A DNA stretch of 38,064 bases from Clostridium sp. (GTDB lineage Bacteria > Bacillota > Clostridia > Clostridiales > Clostridiaceae), in contig NZ_JAGHFX010000091.1 in NCBI RefSeq assembly GCF_017888565.1, forward strand, positions 1-38,064. The letters run 5' to 3'. The translations under genes were made by a program, and so were the position numbers. The notes below the pieces were generated by a model. It made no database searches and was not told the origin of the DNA. It saw only the letters and a list, made by a program, of their open reading frames with translations. Each line of letters opens with the position of its first letter. Position 1 is the first letter of the stretch. Shown here in pieces: positions 1 to 7,247 of the stretch.

Positions 1-1
1 A

Positions 2-169
2 AACTATAAATTGTGTACTACGGATGTAGTGTTAGATGGAGAAATTGTAACTAGATCAGTAAGAACCTATAAGAATGTATTAGATAGATTTGCTCAATAC
101 TGTAAAGATAATAAATTATCTCAAAAAGATTCTATAGCAATTGCATTAATTGATTTTATGAAAAGATAG
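2..169 (+). CDS. C-terminal fragment of a small RHH-like protein, probably the plasmid partition DNA-binding partner
   Basis: This is a 55-residue open frame running in from the left edge and ending in TAG at 167-169. The visible part has a basic strand (TRSVRTYKNV), a helix (LDRFAQYCKDN) and a second helix (SQKDSIAIALIDFMK). That strand-helix-helix order is what ribbon-helix-helix proteins such as ParG or omega show. It is followed by a strong terminator (209-250), so it is the last gene of an operon entering from outside the window. Position next to the replication origin fits the DNA-binding member of a ParA-type pair. That role is inferred from layout, since no ParA is visible. The true start lies outside the window. 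Confidence 0.5.
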   Translation, partial: NYKLCTTDVVLDGEIVTRSVRTYKNVLDRFAQYCKDNKLSQKDSIAIALIDFMKR

Positions 170-208
170 AGATTTCAATACCACATCAAATTGATACATA
201 ATATATAT

Positions 209-250
209 ATACTGGAGGTGAAGGTACATTTTTACCTTTACCTCCAGTAT
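209..250 (+). terminator. Rho-independent-type terminator after the partition-like operon
   Basis: Two 18-base arms (209-226 and 233-250) pair with a single mismatch around a CATTTT loop. The arms carry ACTGGAGGT and its complement ACCTCCAGT. It ends the incoming operon and insulates the origin. The long symmetric stem could terminate in both directions. Confidence 0.75.
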
Positions 251-260
251 TTAGGTATAT

Positions 261-287
261 AGTATTTAATAGTATTTAATAGTATTT
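261..287. repeat. AT-rich 10-bp tandem repeat beside the iterons
   Basis: The unit AGTATTTAAT occurs twice, with a third partial copy (AGTATTT). Short AT-rich tandem repeats next to iterons are the usual form of a DNA-unwinding element in theta-replicating plasmids. That role is inferred from position. I saw no convincing DnaA box nearby. Confidence 0.5.
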
Positions 288-334
288 AGGTAAGCCATAA
301 AGTAGCTATTTTACTAAGTTTATGTTATGTAAAA

Positions 335-435
335 GCTACAGATTGATACTTAAAAGCTACAGATTGATACTTAAGGGCTACAGATTGATACCATTAAAAG
401 CTACAGATTGATACTTAAAGGCTACAGATTGATAC
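335..435 (+). repeat. Replication origin iterons: five copies of GCTACAGATTGATAC
   Basis: Perfect 15-bp copies start at 335, 356, 377, 400 and 421. Spacing is 21, 21, 23 and 21 bp, about two helical turns, so all copies face the same side of the helix. Two truncated GCTACA copies follow at 473-478 and 502-507, closer to the rep promoter. This is the classical binding array of a Rep_3-family initiator, and the next gene encodes one. The array therefore marks the vegetative origin, and the partial copies may take part in autoregulation of rep. Confidence 0.9.
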
Positions 436-524
436 TATTAAAAAGAGTAATAAAGCCAAACAATACATTTAAGCTACAAAAAAATGATAATGCAGTCAAA
501 AGCTACATAAAACAAAAAAAGTAG

Positions 525-553
525 TTGAAAGTGTAAAAGATAAGACTTAAAAT
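525..553 (+). promoter_or_regulatory. rep promoter
   Basis: A -35 TTGAAA (525-530) and a -10 TAAAAT (548-553) are separated by 17 bp. They lie just downstream of the partial iterons and 36 bp before the rep start codon. Confidence 0.6.
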
Positions 554-574
554 AATAAGTATAATTATTATTTT
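549..574. promoter_or_regulatory. Perfect 10-bp inverted repeat overlapping the rep -10 box
   Basis: Arms AAAATAATAA (549-558) and TTATTATTTT (565-574) are perfectly complementary around GTATAA. The left arm overlaps the -10 box and the right arm ends next to the Shine-Dalgarno AAGGAG (575-580). It could be an operator for Rep dimer autorepression or an mRNA hairpin masking the ribosome site. Both are inference. Confidence 0.5.
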
Positions 575-588
575 AAGGAGTTAAGTAA

Positions 589-1701
589 ATGGGGGAAAAA
601 GATTTAAAATTAGTAAATACACCAAATAATATAGCTAAAGGTAGGATAGAAATAGATGCTCAAATTAATAAGATATACTATAATATCCTTAACAATATAC
701 AAAGAGATAATAAAGAGCTTATTATAAAAACTAAAAAGGGTGAGCCACTAACTCAGGAACAAGAAGAAATATTAAACAAGCTAGATACAATGGGTAATTT
801 AAGTTGTAGAATTTCAAGAGAGGAATTAGCAAATATACTACAAAGAAAAAATGATAGAACTAAAGAGGAAATAGATAAAAGATTTAACGCTTTACAGACA
901 GCTATATTTAAATTTACTACAGGTGAAAAAAGTAGTACAATGGTACAGCTTATTGGAGCAGTAGACGAGGACGATAATGGTTATACGGTTAATTTAGATG
1001 CTAAACTTTATAAATACCTATTTTATAATGTTAATGTAGGTTATACACCTATAAATCTAGCTACATTATTCAGATTAACGGGTCAATACGCTCAGGCTTT
1101 ATATGTATTATTAAGGAGTTGGACTGGTACTAAAAAGAAAGAGATAGAATTTACTATAGATGAACTTAGAGAATATTTTAAAATAGGTGATAAATATAAA
1201 GCTTATAAAAACTTTAAAGCTAGGGTGATTATACAAGCTATAGATGAAATTAATAAAACTGGATCTATGATTATTGAGGACTTTAAAGAGGTTAAAAAAG
1301 GACGTAGTATAAACAGTATTATATTTATAGTAAATGACTTAGAGCCTAGACAGGTACAAGGGGATAAAAAATCTTTAGAGATAATATCTCCACAAACTCT
1401 ATTACAGCCTCAAGAGCCTATAGAATGGGTTAATGGAATTATGGTAGCAGATAAAAGAACTTACAATACTTTAGAAGCTATGTATGGAGAAATTAAGCAT
1501 GGATTAGGTAAAAATATACTTAAAGAAGCATACTTGAAGTTCATTAGGAAAGATAAAAATTGCAATACTGTTATTGATGCAAAAGGAATAAGTTTTTATA
1601 TTTTATTAGCTGAAGAATTATTTAAAGTACATGAAAAAAGATTGTTAGAAGATAATTGCAATCAAGATTTTATAGATAATATGGAGATTTATTCGAATTA
1701 A
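589..1701 (+). CDS. Plasmid replication initiator, Rep_3 (RepB/RepA) family
   Basis: This 370-residue protein should bind the upstream iterons and open the origin for theta replication. Residues about 25-145 form a first winged-helix module. Residues about 150-255 form the second (LYVLLRSWTG, then a basic segment and NSIIFIV near the end), the order expected of Rep_3 initiators. A roughly 110-residue C-terminal extension is unassigned and could carry a replisome contact. The start is an ATG eight bases after AAGGAG. A 17-bp-spaced promoter and an inverted repeat precede it, suggesting autoregulation. The gene faces the convergent S24 repressor and shares a terminator with it. The family call is strong because the iteron array and the protein agree. 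The plasmid incompatibility group cannot be told from sequence alone. Confidence 0.9.
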   Translation: MGEKDLKLVNTPNNIAKGRIEIDAQINKIYYNILNNIQRDNKELIIKTKKGEPLTQEQEEILNKLDTMGNLSCRISREELANILQRKNDRTKEEIDKRFNALQTAIFKFTTGEKSSTMVQLIGAVDEDDNGYTVNLDAKLYKYLFYNVNVGYTPINLATLFRLTGQYAQALYVLLRSWTGTKKKEIEFTIDELREYFKIGDKYKAYKNFKARVIIQAIDEINKTGSMIIEDFKEVKKGRSINSIIFIVNDLEPRQVQGDKKSLEIISPQTLLQPQEPIEWVNGIMVADKRTYNTLEAMYGEIKHGLGKNILKEAYLKFIRKDKNCNTVIDAKGISFYILLAEELFKVHEKRLLEDNCNQDFIDNMEIYSN

Positions 1702-1718
1702 TATATTATAAAATTGAT

Positions 1719-1759
1719 AAAAAAATGAGTAATATACAAATTATTACTCATTTTTTTTT
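1719..1759. terminator. Bidirectional terminator between rep and the repressor gene
   Basis: Arms TGAGTAATA (1726-1734) and TATTACTCA (1742-1750) flank a 7-base loop. An A-run lies on the left and nine T on the right, so it can end transcripts from both sides. It overlaps the last codons of the minus-strand repressor gene. Confidence 0.85.
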
Positions 1760-2640
1760 ATATAATCAGAAAGTTTACCAAGAACTTTACCAGATATATG
1801 AACATCAATAGGGTTATATGTTTGAACTTTATGTAATGGGTTACTACTTTGAGGAATTAAGGCAATTTCATTAGGGTAAAAATGAACTTTTTTACAAGTT
1901 GCTTCCTCATTAATTATGGCAATAATAATATCATCATTATTAACTAAAGTGGTACTTTCTATTAAGATTAACTCACCAGGAGAATATAATTTATTCATAC
2001 TATCTCCTTTTACTTTAAGAATAAAGTACTCTTTAGAAGGGCATAGCAGTTTAGAAGGAATATTAAAACTATCTAGTATTTCTTCATAAGCATAACAAGG
2101 ATTACCAGCAGATACTTTTCCTATAAGGTCTATTGATCTATATTCATTCTTTGTTTCTTTGGATTTAAACTTAATAATATTAGGTGAAATTTCATCACTA
2201 ATTTCTACATCTTGATTATTGTAAAGATTTATATGCTTAATTAAGCTATCAATTTCTTTAATTTTTTTAGGTATTTCATTATTAAGGAGAGATAAGTATC
2301 TCTTTTTCTTTTTCTCCAATTCTAATAAGAGATTTTTATGCAAATCTGAATTAATATATTCAACTTTTTCATTATAATCAATATCGTTTAAAAGTTTATT
2401 TTGAATATCTCTTAAAAATTTAGTATCATTACTAAGATTTTCAGTTAAAAGCTTATCTATTTCAACATTAAGAAAATCAGAAATTTTTATTAAAGCATCT
2501 ATACCAGGCTCTCGGCGACCATTTTCATAGTTAGAATAGGAACTAGGATTTAATTTTAAATAATTTGCTATTTCTTTTTGGCTGATATTTAAAGAACTTC
2601 TTATATATCTTAGATTTTCACAAAAATAATTCTTTTTCAA
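1744..2640 (-). CDS. HTH-XRE repressor with LexA/CI-like S24 autoprotease domain
   Basis: This 298-residue transcription factor has an N-terminal XRE helix-turn-helix (residues about 5-64: ISQKEIANYLKLNPSSYSNYENG) and a Lys-rich coiled-coil linker (about 80-140). Its C-terminal S24 domain (about 168-295) carries the expected cleavage dipeptide A178-G179 in VSAGNP, the nucleophile S214 in KGDSM and the general base K250 in EATCKKV. All residues needed for RecA-stimulated self-cleavage are present, so it is likely a DNA-damage-inducible repressor like those of phages and ICEs. The Shine-Dalgarno, complement of CCCCTTTC near 2649-2656, supports the ATG. It is the only minus-strand gene until 34.7 kb and sits head-to-head with the transfer region. 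It is therefore the best candidate for the master repressor of transfer or pili. The target operators are inferred. Confidence 0.88.
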   Translation of the reverse strand: MKKNYFCENLRYIRSSLNISQKEIANYLKLNPSSYSNYENGRREPGIDALIKISDFLNVEIDKLLTENLSNDTKFLRDIQNKLLNDIDYNEKVEYINSDLHKNLLLELEKKKKRYLSLLNNEIPKKIKEIDSLIKHINLYNNQDVEISDEISPNIIKFKSKETKNEYRSIDLIGKVSAGNPCYAYEEILDSFNIPSKLLCPSKEYFILKVKGDSMNKLYSPGELILIESTTLVNNDDIIIAIINEEATCKKVHFYPNEIALIPQSSNPLHKVQTYNPIDVHISGKVLGKLSDYIKKNE

Positions 2641-2701
2641 AAAAATTACCCCTTTCTATCAATAGCATAATAGTAAAATAGCGAAAAATACAGAAAAAAT
2701 T

Positions 2702-2753
2702 CAATATGAAAATAATAATAAAAAATAATACAATAATAAAACTTTTCATATTG
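2702..2753. promoter_or_regulatory. Widely spaced 11-bp inverted repeat, candidate repressor operator
   Basis: CAATATGAAAA (2702-2712) and TTTTCATATTG (2743-2753) are perfect complements 30 bp apart in the divergent intergenic region. The right copy overlaps the -35 box of the plus-strand promoter. The arrangement suits two half-operators bound by one repressor with looping, or two separate sites. The S24 repressor next door is the obvious candidate ligand. Confidence 0.5.
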
Positions 2754-2779
2754 ACAAAATTATTTGATATTGATATTAT
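2751..2779 (+). promoter_or_regulatory. Strong promoter reading into the transfer/pilus region
   Basis: A consensus -35 TTGACA (2751-2756), a 17-bp spacer and a TATTAT -10 (2774-2779). About 85 nt of leader precede the next gene. Confidence 0.7.
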
Positions 2780-2820
2780 TAAAATAAATAAGACAAAAAA
2801 ATGTAAGTATAAAATTAAAT

Positions 2821-2846
2821 TTGTCCAACCAAATGGGTTGGGACAA
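2821..2846 (+). other. Leader hairpin upstream of the HTH gene
   Basis: TTGTCCAACC pairs with GGTTGGGACAA with one bulged G and a five-base loop. No T-run follows, so it looks like a leader stem rather than a terminator. The outer TGTCC/GGACA part resembles the dispersed hairpin family found further right. Confidence 0.5.
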
Positions 2847-2872
2847 CTATATCTAAATAAGGGGTGTTCATT

Positions 2873-3220
2873 TTGGTATTGGATTTGAGAGATAAAATTA
2901 TTATTGAAAAGTTATATTCAAATGGAGTAGATGCTAAGGAAATTTCTCGAAGAATTGGAAAGAGTGTTGATGCCATTAGGAAATACATACAAAGAAATTT
3001 AAAAGAGTTAAAAGAAAAACATGAATTTGAAAGAGAAAGAACAAAAGAGGTTTTGAGAAAAACTAGGTGGGAGTGTTCGCAAGAAATTTCAAATATAAAT
3101 TTCTTTAAAGGTAATAGATCTATTTATAAACAAGCAAAAAATGGAGACTTGATAATAGACAAAAATGTGGCTCCAGTAGTTACATTCGATACACCTACAA
3201 GAATTACTAAATTACAATAA
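2873..3220 (+). CDS. Small helix-turn-helix DNA-binding protein
   Basis: This protein has 115 residues from the preferred TTG at 2873. AAGGGGTG (2858-2865) gives normal spacing to that TTG. The GTG at 2864 would sit inside the ribosome site. Residues 3-46 form a sigma-like or resolvase-like helix-turn-helix (DAKEISRRIGKSVDAIRKYI). A basic, charged helix follows, then an unassigned C-terminal tail of about 50 residues. It is the first gene after the repressor-controlled promoter and upstream of all pilus and transfer genes. A role as an activator or antiterminator of that region is plausible but not shown. I do not recognise a named family. Confidence 0.6.
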   Translation: MVLDLRDKIIIEKLYSNGVDAKEISRRIGKSVDAIRKYIQRNLKELKEKHEFERERTKEVLRKTRWECSQEISNINFFKGNRSIYKQAKNGDLIIDKNVAPVVTFDTPTRITKLQ

Positions 3221-3232
3221 ACTTGTTATAAT
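3204..3232 (+). promoter_or_regulatory. Extended -10 promoter for the membrane Cys/His-rich protein
   Basis: TGTTATAAT (3224-3232) is an extended -10, with a weak -35 (TTACTA, 3204-3209) 17 bp upstream. It overlaps the end of the preceding gene and gives a leader of about 100 nt that holds the 3298-3314 hairpin. Confidence 0.45.
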
Positions 3233-3297
3233 GTTGTTAAGGACGTAAGATAAATAAATTAAATATGGTAGATAATTAATATAAAATAGGGAGAAAA

Positions 3298-3314
3298 GTG
3301 TCCTCAACGGACAC
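3298..3314 (+). other. Hairpin-family member 1: GTGTCC-TCAAC-GGACAC in a 5' leader
   Basis: A perfect six-bp stem with a five-base loop. Unlike other members of the family it has no T-run and lies about 10 nt before the Shine-Dalgarno (GAGGAGG, near 3323). Here it is more likely an mRNA-stability or translational element. Confidence 0.6.
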
Positions 3315-3338
3315 AAATTTATGAGGAGGAATTAACTT

Positions 3339-4163
3339 ATGAATTTTGAAAAAATCAAGGAAATGTTAAAAAATAGGAAAGTACAAATAATAGCTGGAAC
3401 AGTAGCAGGAGTTTTAGTATTAACATTAGCTGGAACAATGCTATTAAATAATAAGAATGTAGAAAATAAAAATATTGCTATAGAGAAAGACAATAAGAAA
3501 GATGTTAATAAAGATAATAAGGATGCAAAGGAGAAATTAGAAGAATTAAAAAAGACAGATACATCTAATCTATCAGATGAAGAAAAAAAGGATTTAAAAA
3601 ATAAAATTGCAGAAGCAGAAAAGAAAGTAGCTGATGATAATAATAGCAGCTCAACTGAAGAAGTTGCTTCAGGTACATCAAGTTCGGATTCAAATAGTAC
3701 AAGCAGTAAAAATGATTCAACTGAAAATAATAGTATAAATAACAACAATAATAATGGTACAGTTCAAAATAAGCCTAATGATAATAACACAAGTGATTCG
3801 AATAAACACACTCATAACTGGAATCCAATTACTAGTACAATACATCATGAAGAACAAGGACACTACGAGAATATTTTAGTTAGTGAAGCATGGACAGAAG
3901 AAGTTCCAATTTATGAAGAACAAGCAAGGAGTATTTGCAATGGTTGTGGTGCTGATATAACTGGTAATACTACAGAACACAATAGAAATCATGTGTTAAA
4001 TGGAGAAAAAGGCGGTTATCATGTAGAGTATATAGAAGTTCAAGTAGGAACTAATAAAATAACTCACGATGCTGTATATGAAAATAAATGGGTTGTTGAT
4101 AAAGCAGCTTGGGATGAAACAGTTACTACAGGTTATAAATGTTCTTGTGGGGCAACTAAATAG
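3339..4163 (+). CDS. Membrane-anchored protein with Cys/His-rich extracellular domain
   Basis: This 274-residue protein has a short basic N-terminus and one membrane helix (residues about 17-37). A charged, helix-prone region (about 45-100) follows, then a Ser/Asn-rich low-complexity linker (about 103-155). The C-terminal domain opens with HTHNW and contains CNGCG (near residue 200) and a closing CSCG. The four cysteines and many histidines suggest a structural zinc site in an exported domain. The layout is that of a spacer that lifts a small domain off the membrane. The gene has its own promoter and ends at a terminator, so it is a separate unit. It could take part in cell-surface contact or signal sensing. 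Function is not recognised. Confidence 0.65.
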   Translation: MNFEKIKEMLKNRKVQIIAGTVAGVLVLTLAGTMLLNNKNVENKNIAIEKDNKKDVNKDNKDAKEKLEELKKTDTSNLSDEEKKDLKNKIAEAEKKVADDNNSSSTEEVASGTSSSDSNSTSSKNDSTENNSINNNNNNGTVQNKPNDNNTSDSNKHTHNWNPITSTIHHEEQGHYENILVSEAWTEEVPIYEEQARSICNGCGADITGNTTEHNRNHVLNGEKGGYHVEYIEVQVGTNKITHDAVYENKWVVDKAAWDETVTTGYKCSCGATK

Positions 4164-4265
4164 TTTACAAATATTTTAATAGTATTTAAATTATAGATAC
4201 TTCGTATGAGGGAGCTTATTTTTTATAGAACTTTATTTTTAGTGGATTTATTATTAGTTAATTTG

Positions 4266-4294
4266 AAAACACCTATTAATTTAGGTGTTTTTTT
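4266..4294 (+). terminator. Terminator after the Cys/His-rich protein gene
   Basis: AAAACACCT (4266-4274) pairs with AGGTGTTTT (4283-4291) around eight bases, followed by T residues. Confidence 0.8.
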
Positions 4295-4319
4295 AATACA
4301 AAAATTATGTAACATAAAG

Positions 4320-4353
4320 AACTTCAACTATTAAAGATAGTTGGGGTTTTTTA
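4320..4353 (+). terminator. Second terminator in tandem, before the pilus operon
   Basis: AACTTCAACTA (4320-4330) pairs with TAGTTGGGGTT (4338-4348) including two G-U pairs, followed by a T-run. With the one at 4266 it forms a double stop that insulates the pilus genes. The pilus operon therefore needs its own promoter between 4354 and 4424. I saw no good match to the consensus there, only TAAAAT at 4415-4420 without a clear -35. Confidence 0.7.
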
Positions 4354-4438
4354 ATTGCATAATTTAAATGATTGATAGGGGGGATAAAAAATAATTGTGA
4401 ATTTTTAACTACAATAAAATGTTAAGGAGGGAAGTTTT

Positions 4439-7243
4439 TTGAGAAAACTTAAAAGAATTTTAAGTTTAGTTCTAACTAGTTGCATCTTTATAGGAATGGG
4501 TAGTGATATAAAAGCACAAGCACAAACTGTAGAAGAAGTTGCTAAGTTAGAAATCAAAGTTAATGGTAAAGGTACTGTTATTGTTGATGATGGCTATTCA
4601 AAATATTCTTTAGAAGATAAGGATGTATTAAGAGCTAATGCAACTGTAAATAGTGATTTGAAATTAACAGTAACTCCTAATGATGGCTATTTAATAGCTT
4701 CTGTAAGTGGGGTTGATTCTCAAGCTGGAGAAAGTGGAAACAGTAGAATATATGATGTTAGTACAAAATCTGAGGGTACTTTTATTGATGTAAACTTTGA
4801 AAAAGAAACTAAAGAAGAAGTTAATAATGAAATTAAAGAAGAAACTAAAGATGAAGTAAAAGAAGAAAAAGAAGATAATAATAAATCGGAAATTTCTAAT
4901 GATATTGAAAAAGAACTTACAGAGGAAATTATTATAAATAAATATAATGATGGAATTAAGATGGAAGCAAATTTAATAGAAGCTAGAAAGAAGTTAGCAA
5001 CTGAGAAAAACTTATTAGATCAGGTTGATGAAAACTTCTTTTTAACTGAAGAATATCTTTCTAATAAATCTAGTGCTGATTTAATGGATAAAGGTGTACT
5101 TATACTATTAAACTCATTAACTAATGATGAAATAAAGGAATTTTTAACTGAAAACAATAGTAATGATGAATTTATTATTAGACAAAGTTTAGTTGAAAGC
5201 AGACTTTTTAAGAAAGATTTAATTAGTAATAGATTTTCTCTTTTTAATACAAGGGAAACATTAGTAGTTGGAAATAGAGGAGCAATAACAGAATACTATA
5301 ATGGATATGCACATACAGCTCCATTATTATCTATTAATGGAAAACAAGCTTTTTGTGTAATGTTTGAAATGAAAGATCCATCTAGTGGAACTATTGCTAC
5401 CAATAAAAGATTAGCAAATAATGAGATGTTAAGAAAAATTCTTTATTATGGGTACAATGGTCCTGGAACTAGTAGTATATCAAGTTCGTGGTCTAGTAAT
5501 CAAAATTTACTTATGATTGCAACTACTCAAGCAGCTTCAAAAGCTAATGGTCATGCATCATATAGTTTAGGAAATGACTTTTACAATTATGTTAGTGGAC
5601 TAGCAACACCACCAAGTGGCTTCAAGGCATATATAGTAACTACTAATGGTGGAGCTACTCAAGATTTAGCATATTGGGAATTTGAACAAAAAGGTAGCTT
5701 ACAAATTTCTAAAGAATCAGCAGATCCATCAATAACAAATGGAAACAGTTATTATTCATTGGTTGGTGCTGAGTATGGAGTATATAGAAATTCTAATGCT
5801 ACTGGGAAGGTTGCTACTCTTGTAATTGGTAGTAATAACTACTCACAAGTAGTTGATTTAGATGCAGGACCTTATTATATCAAAGAAACTAAGGCTCCAA
5901 AGGGATATTCTTTAGATAAAACTATTTATCCGGTTACAATAAATGCTGGTAGTAAAACGACTAAGACATTTAAAGATAAACCTCAAGCTGACCCCGTTGG
6001 TATTTTACTTAGAAAAGTAGATAAGGATACTGGGGCTAATAAACCTCAAGGAACTGGAAGTCTTACTGATGCTCAATTTACTTTTAAATTCTATTCGGGA
6101 GAATATGCTGATGGAGTTAATCCAGCTGATTTAGGTAAATCGCCTACAAGAACTTGGGTTATGAAAACAGATGAATATGGATATTCAGAATTAAATGAGT
6201 CTTATAAGGTATCGGGAGATCCATTATATTATATTCCAGGTAACCCTGATCCTATGTTACCTTTAGGTACTGTAACAATTCAAGAAACAAAAGCTACAGT
6301 AGGGTACAAGATAAACAAAGAAGTATTTGTAGTTAGAATAACTCCTAATGGTGATGCTGATAATGTTAATACTTATAATGAGCCTATTATAAAAGAAGAT
6401 TCTTTAAATTTTGTTATAAAAAAGGTTCAAAGTGGAACTTCAACTTTAATACCTAATGCTAAATTTAGACATACTAAGCCTGATGGTAGTATAGAAGAAT
6501 TAAAAACGGGATCAAATGGGGAATTAATCATTAGAGGTTTAACTCAAGGAACTCATAAAATAGTTGAAATTGAAGCTCCTGAAGGCTATGAAGTAAATAG
6601 AAATGAATTTGTATTTGAGGTTAAGTCAGATAACACTATAAAAGTTATTTCTAATACTACAAGTATGGGTATGAGTTATTCAACTTTTGAAGGTGATGGA
6701 ATTTTAACTGTAAATGATGATGTTAAGCCATTTAGTATAAGATTAACAAAAGTTAATGATAAAGGAGCAATTCTTGAAGGGGCAGAGTTCACTTTATATT
6801 CAGATAGTGCTTGTAATAATGCTATAGAAACTCAAGTAAGTGATGGAAATGGTAATCTTAAATTTAAAAATTTAAGACCAGGAACAAGATATTATATGAA
6901 AGAAACAAAAGCTCCTGAAGGTTATAGAATACCAGTAGATATTTTTGGAAGAGTTCATGTTTATGAAATATATGCAGAATCAACACCAGTTAATAATGTA
7001 TTTAATTATTATATAGATGGAGTTAAATACACATCAAACGATACTGATTCAAGTAAAGATGTATATTTAGCTGGAACTAAAGATGATAGAGAAGTCAATA
7101 TGAAGGTTGTAAATATAATAGGTATGAAGTTACCTAAAACGGGTTCATGGTTAATGATACCTATATTATTAGTTGGAGTAGGATTAATGTCTTATTCAGT
7201 TTTTTCAAGCAAAAAGAAAATAAAAGGAGATAAAGGGGAATAG
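4439..7243 (+). CDS. Pilus tip adhesin with thioester (TQXA) domain, Cna-B-like repeats and LPKTG anchor
   Basis: This protein has 934 residues from a TTG seven bases after AAGGAGGGA. It has a signal peptide (about 1-28), a small beta domain (about 32-122), a Glu/Lys-rich stalk (about 123-165) and a thioester domain (about 270-395). In the thioester domain C306 (AFCVMFEM) and Q364 (ATTQAA) are in the positions that cross-link. At least four SpaA/Cna-B-like modules follow, each ending in a motif like KETKAPKGY or IEAPEGYEV. The sorting signal LPKTG (898-902), a hydrophobic helix and a basic tail close the protein. Thioester domains bind host or partner surfaces covalently and sit at pilus tips. 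It is the first gene of the pilus operon, four bases before the backbone pilin. The ligand could be a eukaryotic surface or the recipient cell, and the sequence does not say which. Confidence 0.9.
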   Translation: MRKLKRILSLVLTSCIFIGMGSDIKAQAQTVEEVAKLEIKVNGKGTVIVDDGYSKYSLEDKDVLRANATVNSDLKLTVTPNDGYLIASVSGVDSQAGESGNSRIYDVSTKSEGTFIDVNFEKETKEEVNNEIKEETKDEVKEEKEDNNKSEISNDIEKELTEEIIINKYNDGIKMEANLIEARKKLATEKNLLDQVDENFFLTEEYLSNKSSADLMDKGVLILLNSLTNDEIKEFLTENNSNDEFIIRQSLVESRLFKKDLISNRFSLFNTRETLVVGNRGAITEYYNGYAHTAPLLSINGKQAFCVMFEMKDPSSGTIATNKRLANNEMLRKILYYGYNGPGTSSISSSWSSNQNLLMIATTQAASKANGHASYSLGNDFYNYVSGLATPPSGFKAYIVTTNGGATQDLAYWEFEQKGSLQISKESADPSITNGNSYYSLVGAEYGVYRNSNATGKVATLVIGSNNYSQVVDLDAGPYYIKETKAPKGYSLDKTIYPVTINAGSKTTKTFKDKPQADPVGILLRKVDKDTGANKPQGTGSLTDAQFTFKFYSGEYADGVNPADLGKSPTRTWVMKTDEYGYSELNESYKVSGDPLYYIPGNPDPMLPLGTVTIQETKATVGYKINKEVFVVRITPNGDADNVNTYNEPIIKEDSLNFVIKKVQSGTSTLIPNAKFRHTKPDGSIEELKTGSNGELIIRGLTQGTHKIVEIEAPEGYEVNRNEFVFEVKSDNTIKVISNTTSMGMSYSTFEGDGILTVNDDVKPFSIRLTKVNDKGAILEGAEFTLYSDSACNNAIETQVSDGNGNLKFKNLRPGTRYYMKETKAPEGYRIPVDIFGRVHVYEIYAESTPVNNVFNYYIDGVKYTSNDTDSSKDVYLAGTKDDREVNMKVVNIIGMKLPKTGSWLMIPILLVGVGLMSYSVFSSKKKIKGDKGE

Positions 7244-7247
7244 GGTA

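Noticed and set aside
2706..2888. Plus-strand 60-codon frame upstream of the HTH gene
   Set aside because: It has no ribosome site, its start lies inside the inverted repeat and it spans the promoter and leader hairpin. Composition is pure AT-rich background.
3332..3748. Minus-strand 138-codon frame opposite the Cys/His-rich protein
   Set aside because: Shadow frame with Ser/Leu/Phe-rich translation, without ribosome site or promoter; the plus-strand gene has both.
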